Source: Basidiobolus meristosporus CBS 931.73
Taxonomy: Eukaryota > Basidiobolomycota > Basidiobolomycetes > Basidiobolales > Basidiobolaceae
DNA: 48,731 nt
Direction: 5' to 3'
Assembly: GCA_002104905.1 (NCBI GenBank)
Contig: MCFE01000664.1
Coordinates: 1 to 48,731, forward strand
Positions 22,001 through 31,021 of this stretch are shown one piece after another (within the stretch, counting starts at the first letter, position 1; the number at the start of each line of letters is the position of its first letter). The notes under the pieces were generated by a model. The model saw only the letters and a list, made by a program, of their open reading frames with translations, ran no database searches and was not told the DNA's origin. The position numbers and the translations under genes were made by a program.

Positions 22001-22876
22001 TCCAGAGTCAATATACCATGTGTGAGAATCCTTGTTTGTGGTCATATTTAGTGCAGATATGAATAGCCTATCTTCAGTTGTTGCAGCATTTCCATATTCC
22101 GGCTTCTTTTGCTGATAATCTCTCTTGTTGAAACACCGGTCTGATGTGTGTCCTTTCCTTTTGCAGTAGTTGCAAAATAGGTTGCTGTTGCCTTTGTAGG
22201 GTCTTGGGTACCTCCTTTGTTGGTTATCATTGCTTATTAAAGCATTTTCTTCTTCCTTCTTATTGGCGCTTGATTTTCTTAATTCTTCAACCAGGAGCCT
22301 TCCATATAGGTAATTTAAGGTCAAATCTTCAGTTCTGGACTCTAGGGCTGATACAAGGCCCTGAAACATGTCTGTCAGGCTATTCAGGATGGTAACTATC
22401 ACATCCTCATCAGTAGTTGGTACGCCCACAGATTCCATCTCATCTACCAGCAGGGTAATTCTGTTAATTAGATTTTTCATTTCTTCTCCTGGCAGCATCT
22501 TTGTAGTAAAGAATTTTCTTCTCAGATACATTTTCTTGGCAGCTGAACATGACTGGTAGGTGTCTTCTAATGCCTTCCAGGCATTCTTTGTCATTTTTGC
22601 TCTTGAGCATTGAATTAGCAATTTGTCCTTGACATTAAGGCAAATGCAGTTAAAGGCACTTTGTTCTTTCTTCTGGCACTTTAAGGCTTCCTCTCCCACG
22701 TTCTTAGGAGGGCATTCTTCTCCCATGACAATATCCCAAAGGCCTCTTTCTTGTAGCAGCATCTTCATCTTCACCTTCCACACTTAGTAGTTAGATCCAT
22801 CCGACTTTTCAGTAGAGGGAAAAATTCCAGAAATAGCAGTAATAGACATTGCAGAGAGTAACAGCCTGGGAATCAT
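19024..22876 (-). pseudogene. E2 gag-pol (copia polyprotein), frameshifted
   Basis: Start ATG at 22876. Stop at 22784 (SDGSNY*VWKVKM), then open to 20726 with zinc knuckle CNYCKRKGHTSDRC, protease WYIDSGASQHFT, GAG-pre-integrase LWHRRFGHINFDYLRKM and integrase (LIHSDLCGP, IRSDNGGEY, QQNGVAEQANRAI giving the D-D-E triad). Indels in A/T runs at about 20655 and 20745 separate it from the RT-RNase H block 20625-19024, which has KTAFLNGELDEDVYMDQPDG, the YVDDIILA catalytic box (19880) and [19 protein letters not shown]. The C-terminal about 45 residues are missing. Confidence 0.9.
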
Positions 22877-22880
22877 AACC

Positions 22881-23229
22881 TGTTGTAGGAGTCTTGGAGA
22901 TATTGGAAGTGATTGGGAGAACAAGTAGATTATGTGGTTTTCACTTAATGATTTATTGAATGTAAAAGTGGTATTTATACTTTTACCTGGTCTTGGCATT
23001 ACAAACACGTAAAATAGGTTAAGGAAGGTCCCAAGAGCATGTGTGCAAAGTTTGGGGCTGTTTGGACAACTTTTAGAATTATCATGTTCTAGGTACCTGG
23101 TATTTTGGTGAAATATTCTAAGTAAATCCCGACAAGGAATTTGGTCAGTATTCTCTAGGATTTGAAAGGTGATGATCTAAGTGACTAAGTTAGGTGAATA
23201 TTTAGGTGGAAATACGAATTTTTACAACA
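22881..23229 (-). repeat. 5' LTR of copia element E2
   Basis: 349 bp, TGTTGTAGGAG..TTTTTACAACA on the plus strand, nearly the same as the E5 LTRs. TATAAATACC and AATAAA occur in minus order. Confidence 0.9.
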
Positions 23230-24611
23230 CAAATTACTATATCAATGAGGGTACAAACTTAGCCTATGCCTATTCACTCCATATTGATGAACCCCAGACT
23301 GTAAAAGAGGCCCTAAATAGCCCTCAGACAAAGTTTTGGAGATCTGCAATGACTGAGGAATATCAGGCCCTGATGGAAAATCAAACTTGGGACTTAGTCA
23401 TATTACCAATCAACCAAAAATCAAATGGATGCAGATGGGTCTTCAAGATAAAATACAAGGCTGATGGTTCAATTGAATCATAGAAAGCAAGACTTGTAGC
23501 CAAAGGATACTCTAAAACAAAAGGACTTGACTATACTGAGACCTTTGCACCAGTAGCCAAGTTTAATTCCATCAGATTAATATTGGCTATTGTAGGCAAA
23601 TATAAGTTTTTTATTCATCAAATGGATGTAAAAACTGCATTTTTGAATGGAGAACTTGATGAGGACGTGTATATGGACCAGCCTGATGGGTTTGTTAACC
23701 AAGATAACCCACATTTGGTCTGCAAGCTTAAAAAGTCACTATATGGTCTCAAACATTCACCAAGAGCCTGGAATTGCAAGATAGATTCTTATCTGGAATC
23801 TTTGAGTTTCAAAAGGAGTAATGCTGACTATAGTATATACTATAAGCCAGATAGAGAAAATCCAGTTCTATTAGCTCTATATGTGGATGATCTTATTTTA
23901 GCCGCCACTAACCTAGAAACATTGGAAGAGACTAAATCCAGCCTATCTAAGGAGTTCAAGATGTCCGGCCTAGGAGAACTTAGTTACTATTTAGGGATTA
24001 AGTTCTCCATAGACAGAGGTACCCAGACTATCACCTTAGGCCAATCCAAGTATATTCAAGATATACTAAAGAAGTACCAAATGGAAGACTGTAAACTGGC
24101 AGCTACCCCAATGGAGACAAACCTTAAATTGGCCAAAACTCAACCAAATCAAGAGAGCTTGGTGCCATCTGAAAGCCCTGACTTTCCTTATCAATCTATG
24201 GTCAGCAGTCTGATGTATATCATGCTTGGAACATGTGCAGATATCTCATATTCAGTGGGAGTTGTCAGCTAACATAATCAGAACTATAGATCTGATCATA
24301 TTGCAGCAGTTAAGCGGATTTTTAGATACCTAAAAGGAACTGCTGATATCTGCTTAAGAAACACTTATAAGGATTCAGAACAGGATCTTGTGAGATACTC
24401 TGATGCTGATTGGGGACAAAATTTGGAAGACAGAAGATTTACCACAGGATACACCTTTTGTTACTGCAAAGGAGCAATTTCATGGAACTAAAGAAAGCAA
24501 CCAACTGTAGCACTGTCTACCACAGAGGCAGAGTGTATGGCAGCCTGTGAAGCTACAAAAGAAGCAATGTGGTTAAGAAAGCTTTCTACAGATTTAGGCC
24601 TATGTCAAAAA
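23230..24611 (+). pseudogene. E1 reverse transcriptase/RNase H part
   Basis: Continuation of E1 on plus, from NYYINEGTNLAYAYS through the RT (KTAFLNGELDEDVYMDQPDG; LLALYVDDLILAAT box at 23877) into RNase H, ending at LGLCQK. Stops occur at about 23480, 24270 (VVS*HNQNY) and 24488. Several changes, including the stop at 24270, NTYKD and GTCADISYS, are shared with E3. At 24611 it is cut by the LTR of E3. Confidence 0.88.
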
Positions 24612-24960
24612 TGTTGTAAAAATTTGTAATTCCACCTAAATATTCACTTAACTTAGTCACTTAGATCATTACCTCCATATCCTAGAGAATACTGACCAAA
24701 TTCCTTGTTGGGATTTACTTAGAATATTTTCACCAAAATACCAGGTACCCAGAACATGATAATTCTCAAAGTTGTCCAAGCAGCCCCAAACTTGGCACGC
24801 ATGTTCTTGGGACCTTCCTTAACCTATTCTACATGTTTGTAATGCCAAAACCAGGTAAAAGTATAAATACTACTTTTACATTCAATCAATCATTAAGTGA
24901 AAACCACATAATCTACTTGTTCTCCCAATCACTTCCAATATCTCCAAGACTCTTACAACA
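24612..24960 (+). repeat. 5' LTR of copia element E3
   Basis: 349 bp, TGTTGTAAAAATTTG..CTCTTACAACA, followed by GGTTATGAG. Confidence 0.9.
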
Positions 24961-24964
24961 GGTT

Positions 24965-27585
24965 ATGAGTCCCAAGCTGTTACTCTCTGCAATGTCTATT
25001 ACTGCTATTACTGGAATTTTTCCCTCAGCTGAAAAGTTGGATGGATCTAACTACCAAGTGTGGATGGTGAAGATGAAGATGATGATACAAGAAAGAGGCC
25101 TTTGGGATATTGTCATGGGAGGGGAATGCCCTACTAAAAACTTGGGAGAGGAAGCCTTTTAATACCAGAAGAAAGAACAAAGTGCCTTTAACTGCATTTG
25201 CCTTAATGTTAAAGACAAATTGCTAATTCAATGCTCAAGAGCAAAAATGGCATAGAATGCCTGGAAGGCATTAGAAGACACCTACCAGTCATGTTCAGCT
25301 GCCAAGAAGATGTATCTGAGACAAAAATTCTTTACTACAAAGATGCTGCCAGGAGAAGAAATGAAAAATCTAATTAACAGAATTACCCTGCTAGTAGATG
25401 AGATGGAATCTGTGGGCATACCAACTGCTGATGAGGATGTGATAGTTACCATCCTGAATAGCCTGACAGACAGGTTTCAGGGCCTTGTATCAGCCCTAGA
25501 GTCTGGAATTGAAGATTTGACCTTAAATTATGTATATGCAAGGCTCCTGGATGAAGAATTAAGAAAATCAAGCGCAAATAAGAAGGAAGAAGAAAATGCT
25601 TTAATAAGCAATGACAACCACCAAAGGAGGTACCCAAGACCCTACAAAGGCAACAGCAACCTGTTTTGTAGCTACTGCAAAAGGAAAGGACACACATCAG
25701 ACAGGTGTCTCAAAAAGTGAGATAATCGGCAAAAGAAGCCTGAATATGGAAATGCTGCAACAGCTGAAGATAGACTATGTATATCTGCACTAAATATGAC
25801 CACAAACAAGGATTCTCTCACATGGTATATTGACTCTGGAGCATCTCAACACTTTACACACCAAAAAGAACTTTGTACCCAATATCAAGAAATTCCAATT
25901 AAGAAGGTTTTCATGGGTGACAATAGAACACTTGATGCAGTGGGAGAAGGAACTATCCACGTAGACCTTAGAAGCAGTGAAGGAAGCCATACACGGACCT
26001 TCAAAGAAGTACTCTATGTACCAGAAATAGCCAAGAACCTACTATCTGTAAGCAGGGCCACAGCAGAAGGACTCAGTTTCAGTTTTGACAATTCTGAATG
26101 CAGGATCACTGATCAAAATGGTGCTCATATTGCTTCAGGCATCAGAGATCAGAATCTATACAAGTTGACTTATATTCCATCATATCTGGAATCCAATATA
26201 AGTGACTTAAATGAAGAAACACCAATGCTTTGGCACAGGAGATTTGGGCACATCAATTTTGATTATTTGCGCAAAATGATCAAAGATCAGCTAATTTCTG
26301 GAGTGAAAATTGATCCCCCAGCTAATTTGGAGCACTGTGAAGCCTGCATATATGGGAAACAAGCCAGACAACCGTTCAAGAGCTCTGGGCTAATCAAAAC
26401 TAAGAAAAAATTAGATCTAATTCACTCAGATCTGTGTGGACCTATGCAAAATTTATCCTTAGGCAGGATAAAGTAATTAATCACTTTTATTGATGATTAT
26501 ACAAGATACACATGGGTCTACTTCATGGAGAGAAAGGAAGAAGCTCTGTCTAAGCTCAGGGAGTTTAAAGTTATGGTGGAGAGAGAAACTGGTAAAAAAT
26601 CAAGAAAATACGCTCTGACAATGGTGGAGAATATACCTCAAAACTCTTCATCCACCTCTGCAAAATTCATGGGATAAAGCAAGAGACTACTGTACCATAC
26701 TCCCCACAGCAAAATGGAGTAGCAGAAGGTGCTAACAGATCAATTATTGATATGGCAAGATCTATGATCCATGATCAAAAATTATCATATGATTTTTGGG
26801 TGGAATCAGTTGCCACTGCTGTATACCTTAAAAATAGGAGTTATAACAGAATACTTCGTGATTCTACTCCATTTGAAGCATGGTATGGACACAGACCAAG
26901 TGCAGAACATCTAAGAATATTTGGGTGTACAGCATATGCCAAAAAACTGGCCGGAAATCAGTCAAAATTTGAGCCAAAAAGTGTAAAATGCATATTTTTG
27001 GGCTACTGCAATGGGAGTAAGGCATACAGACTCTACAATACCAAAGCAAAGAAACTGATCAAGTCCAGGGATGTGTTGTTTGATGAAAATTCATAATTTT
27101 CACAAAAAATGACATCAGATGATGATGAAAATTTGATCTCAAGTCCACCAATTGTCAGGATTGAATCAGAGCAAAACAATGAAAATTTTTTCACTCCAGA
27201 GGACTCTACAACCGTGGTTCAGCCAGAATTAGTGCTCAGGAATATCCCAGAAGTGATCATTCCAGTATCAAATTCCTGGTGATCCAATTGGACAAGAAAT
27301 AGCCCAAATTACTATATCAATGAGGGTACAAACTTAGCCTATGCCTATTCACTCCATATTGATGAACCCCAGACTATAAAAGAGGCCCTAAATAGTCCTC
27401 AGACAAAGTTTTGGAGATCTGCAATGACTGAGGAATATCAGGCCCTGATGGAAAATCAATCTTGGGACTTAGTCAAATTACCAATCAACCAAAAATCAAT
27501 TGGATGCAGATGGGTCTTCAAGACAAAATACAAGGCTGATGGTACAATTGAAAGATACAAAGCAAGACTTGTAGCCAAAGGATAC
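24965..27585 (+). pseudogene. E3 gag-pol, part 1
   Basis: ATG at 24965. Gag (SITAITGIFPSAEKLDGSNY), stops at about 25160, 25253 and 25720, zinc knuckle CSYCKRKGHTSDRC, protease WYIDSGASQHFT (25820), integrase start LDLIHSDLCGPM (26415), a stop at 26474, an indel near 26595 and VAEGANRSI where VAERANRSI is usual. An open block runs 26752-27096, and the RT begins with RWVFKTKYKADGTIERYKAR to VAKGY. It then runs into the solo LTR at 27586. Confidence 0.88.
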
Positions 27586-28649
27586 TGTGGTAATGGAAAG
27601 TATTCCATTACTACAATATCTCTAAACCAATATTGCACTCATTTCTTTATTCTGCTTTTTGCTATTGTAACACACAAGTGAATGATCAAGAATTTCCAAC
27701 TTTGAAGAAATTACAGCTCATTTGAAGCAGTACTTAAGGAGTTATGACCAAAAGAGTCCAATTATTATATATACTATGCCTTATTGCTAGTATTACTATG
27801 GTGACTTTGATTGCATGTAGCTTTTGAACCAGCCAATCAAATCATGTGCAATTTTCACAGGTGCTGCGCCTATGTCCAATCTGCGCCACTGCAAAATTTT
27901 AGCTTTGTACCATGTGTATTGCTTGCGCAATTACCCAAAACTTTAATCCTTCAAAATCTTCAGATATATGACTTCCCCAGCTGAAAAATAAAGGGAGAGC
28001 CTCTCATTCCAGAATCTCCACACTACAATTACAAGTTTAAAGGTTATAAGACTTCCCCTGCATCACTTGCACTGTTGAGTATTCTGACTTTGATTGGTAC
28101 TACATCAGTAAAGAGACTGCAAAGCTCACAAGAATCCAATCTAAGTTCTACAAGAAACTACCACTTTTCTGTTGGAAAAGTCCCCTCTAAGAAACCCCTT
28201 TACTCTAAAGACACCCCTTTAGTGTAAAGTCCACTTTAGAGACCACTACAAGAAGCCCCTTTACTCTAAAGACACCCCTTTAGGTCTAAAGACCCCTTTA
28301 GAGACTTCTACAACACACCCCTTTAGGTTAAAGGGGAGTTCAGAATTTCCGTATTAGGAAATATTTTCTCAGAAAGGAAAGTGACTTCCAAATAAGGAAA
28401 AGTTACTATAAAAGTAAACAAGCCCATCAGTGGAGAGAAGGTCAGAACACTGCTGTAGAAGTGATAAACACTGCCTACAGTATATTTTGAGCCTAAGATT
28501 GAGGAAATTAGTGAAAGTTATATCTTCTATTGGTATAACAAACTCCCAATAAACTATTTCAGTATTAGCATACTGGAAGTTGTTGTATATTGTTGATTAG
28601 CCTCTAGATTGTAGAACAAGCCTCAAACTAATCATAATACAACATAACA
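27586..28649 (+). repeat. Solo LTR, 1064 bp, inside E3, TSD ATAC
   Basis: Ends TGTGGTAATGG..CATAACA with a 4-bp target duplication ATAC at 27582-27585 and 28650-28653, in the middle of the codons for VAKGYSQTKG. The 5' end folds into a hairpin (GTAATGGAA/TTCCATTAC, 27589-27611). CTATAAAAG at 28410 and AATAAA at 28549 give a promoter-polyadenylation order on plus. Tandem repeats lie at 28170-28330. The family is unlike the copia LTRs around it. Confidence 0.88.
28170..28335 (+). repeat. Direct repeats in the LTR upstream of its TATA box
   Basis: Two imperfect units of about 66-68 bp, each with TTTACTCTAAAGACACCCC followed by TTTA and further CCCCTTTA and CTTTAGAGAC motifs. They start near 28196 and 28257, with a partial third CCCCTTTAGGTTAAAGGGG at 28318. 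They lie about 100-240 bases upstream of CTATAAAAG, where an enhancer would be expected. Confidence 0.75.
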
Positions 28650-28653
28650 ATAC

Positions 28654-29826
28654 TCCCAAACAAAAGGACTTGACTATACTGAGACCTTGGCACTGGTGGC
28701 CAAGTTTAATTCCATCAGATTAATATTGGCTATTGCAGCCAAATATAAGTTCTTTATTCATCAAAGGGATGTAAAAACTGCATTTTTGAATGAAGAACTT
28801 GATGAGGATGTGTATATGGACCAGCCTGATGGGTTTGTTAACCAAGATAACCCACATTTGGTCTGCAAGCTTAAAAAGTCACTATATGGTCTCAAACATT
28901 CACCAAGAGCCTGGAATTGCAAGATAGATTCTTATTTGGAATCTTTGAGTTTCAAAAGGAGTAATGCTGACTATAGTATATACTATAAGCCAGATAGAGC
29001 AAATCCAGTTCTATTAGCTCTCTATGTGGAAGATCTTATTATAGCCGCCAATAACCTAGAAACATTGGAAGAGACTAAATCCAGCCTATCTAAGGAGTTC
29101 AAGATGTCTGATCTAGGAGAACTTAGTTACTATTTAGGGATTAAGTTCTCCATAGACAGAGGTACCCAGACTATCACCTTAGGCCAATCCAAGTATATTC
29201 AAGATATACTAAAGAAGTACCTAATGGAAGACTGTAAACCAGCAGCTACCCCAATGGAGACAAATCTTAACTTGGTCAAATCTCAACCAAATCAAGAGAG
29301 CTTGGTGCCATCTGAAAGCCCTGACTTTCCTTATCAATCTATGGTCAGCAGTCTGATGTATATCATGCTTGGAACATGTGCAGATATCTCATATTCAGTG
29401 GGAGTTGTCAGCTAACATAATCAGAACTATAGATCTGATCATATTGCAGCAGTGAAGTGGATTTTTTGATACCTGAAAGGAACTGCTGATATCTGCTTAA
29501 GAAACACTTATAAGGATTCAGAACAGGATCTTGTGGGATACTCTGATGCTGATTTGGGACAAAATTTGGAAGACAGAAGATCCACCACAGGATACACCTT
29601 TCTTTACTGTAAAGGAGCAATTTCATGGAATTCAAGAAAGCAACCAACTGTAGCACTGTCTACCACAGAGGCAGAGTACATGGTAGCCTGTGAAGCTACA
29701 AAAGAAGCAATGTGGCTAAGAAGGCTTTTTACAGATTTAGGCCAATGTCAAAAAATGCCTATTACTTTATCTCAAGATAATCAAGGATGTATACAATTAG
29801 GTAGAAATCCAACTTTTCATGCTATA
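28654..29826 (+). pseudogene. E3 gag-pol, part 2 (RT and RNase H)
   Basis: Continues the RT from QTKGLDYTET. The substrate box reads YVEDLIIAA (29020), so the first catalytic Asp of YVDD is Glu. It shares the nonsense codon VVS*HNQNYRSDH (29413) with E1 and has a second stop at about 29467. RNase H ([39 protein letters not shown]) runs to RNPTFHA, where the element is broken. Confidence 0.88.
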
Positions 29827-30419
29827 TGGATTTGAAGGTAATGATCTAAGTGACTAAGTTAGGTGAATATTTAGGTGGAAATACGAGTTTTTACAACAGG
29901 TAAATATGTCTGCAATCATTTGATCTGTAGGACAGTAAACTAAGTTAACCAAGTTATTCTCTATAGCTTCACGTATGAAATGATGTCTAACATATAAGTG
30001 CTTGGTTCTAGCATGAAAAGTTGGATTTCTACCTAATTGTATACATCCTTGGTTATCTTGAAATAAAGTAGTAGGCATTTTTTTGTTGTAAGAGTCTTGG
30101 AGATATTGGAAGTGATTGAGAGAACAAGTAGATTATATGGTTTTCACTTAATGATTTATTGAATGTAAAAGTAGTATTTATACTTTTACCTGGTCTTGGC
30201 ATTACAAACACATAGAATAGGCTAAGGAAGGTCCCAAAAACATGTGTGCAAAGTTTGGGGCTGCTTGGACAACTTTGAGAATTTTCATGTTCTGGGTACC
30301 TGGTATTTTGGTGAAAATATTCTAAGTAATCCCAATAAGGAATTTGGACAGTATTCTCTAGGATTTGAGGGTAATGATCCAAGTGACTAAGTTAGGTGGA
30401 ATTCCAAATTTCTACAACA
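29827..30419 (-). mobile_element. Copia fragment E4: LTR end, RNase H piece and complete LTR, all inverted
   Basis: In plus order: an LTR end (29828-29898, ..TTTTTACAACA), RNase H C-terminal codons on minus (29899-30078: LFQDNQGCIQLGRNPTFHAR, HFIREAIENNLVNLVYCPTD, IADIF) and a complete 336-bp LTR (30084-30419). The LTR end is joined directly to IADIF, so the last about 25 codons and the polypurine tract are deleted. The flank TTTTT at 30079-30083 is the complement of the AAAAA beside the E3 5' LTR, and the break point in KTPITLFQ is the same as the E3 insertion site, so this may be displaced E1/E3 material. Confidence 0.7.
30084..30419 (-). repeat. Copia LTR (336 bp) within E4
   Basis: TGTTGTAAGAG..TTTCTACAACA, shorter and more diverged than the E5 LTRs. 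It lacks part of the AATATTTAGG segment near its end. Confidence 0.85.
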
Positions 30420-30658
30420 AGATCATTACCTACAAATCTCAGAGAATTCTGACCAAATTCTTTGTTGATTTACTTGGAGATATTTCATGACCTGGGTATC
30501 TGATATTTTAGTGAAAATATTCCAAATTGTCCAAAAAGCCACAAACTTTGCACTCATGCTCTTAGGACCTTCCCAAACCTCTTCTATGTGTTATTTGGGC
30601 AAGACCATGTTAAAGTATAAATACTACTTTGACCTTTAACAAACCAGTCAGTGAAAAC
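30420..30658 (+). repeat. Old diverged LTR, first part (target of E5)
   Basis: AGATCATTACCTACAAATCT.. to GTCAGTGAAAAC is a plus-oriented LTR about 15-20 percent different from the young ones, with TATAAATACT at 30617. It resumes after E5 at 35350. Its own first about 60 bases are missing. Confidence 0.75.
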
Positions 30659-31008
30659 TGTTGTAAGAGTCTTGGAGATATTGGAAGTGATTGGGAGAAC
30701 AAGTAGATTATGTGGTTTTCACTTAATGATTTATTGAATGTAAAAGTGGTATTTATACTTTTACCTGGTCTTGGCATTACAAACACGTAGAATAGGTTAA
30801 GGAAGGTCCCAAGAACATGTGTGCAAAGTTTGGGGCTGTTTGGACAACTTTGAGAATTTTCATGTTCTGGGTACCTGGTATTTTGGTGAAAATATTCTAA
30901 GTAAATCCCGACAAGGAATTTGGTCAGTATTTTCTAGGATTTGAAGGTAATGATCTAAGTGACTAAGTTAGGTGAATATTTAGGTGGAAATACGAATTTT
31001 TTACAACA
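30659..31008 (-). repeat. 3' LTR of E5
   Basis: 350 bp, TGTTG..CAACA, next to the polypurine tract at 31009-31021. On minus, TATAAATACC is followed by AATAAATC. Confidence 0.93.
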
Positions 31009-31021
31009 CTCCCACTCAGCT
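31009..31021 (-). other. Polypurine tract of E5
   Basis: AGCTGAGTGGGAG on minus, immediately before the LTR start TGTTG; primer site for plus-strand DNA synthesis in LTR elements. Confidence 0.75.

Larger units (their letters stand above)
19024..23229 (-). mobile_element. Copia element E2, truncated at its 3' end
   Basis: The minus-strand copy keeps its 5' LTR (22881-23229) and gag-pol but stops at 19024 within RNase H (after IHEAMENNLA), with no polypurine tract and no 3' LTR. It lies inside E1, which resumes on plus at 23230 with CAAATTACTATATCAATGAG. The simplest history is insertion into E1 followed by one deletion that removed E1's integrase and E2's 3' end together. Confidence 0.85.
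24612..29826 (+). mobile_element. Copia element E3, interrupted by a solo LTR and lacking its own 3' end
   Basis: 5' LTR 24612-24960, then gag-pol on plus to RNPTFHA at 29826. It is inserted in E1 (flank AAAAA). A 1064-bp LTR (27586-28649) splits its RT. The 3' end has been replaced by inverted LTR/RNase H sequence from 29827 on. Confidence 0.85.

Noticed and set aside
30079-30083. TTTTT as proof of an E3 target duplication
   Set aside because: A five-base homopolymer is too weak on its own. It is kept only as supporting detail for the inversion idea.
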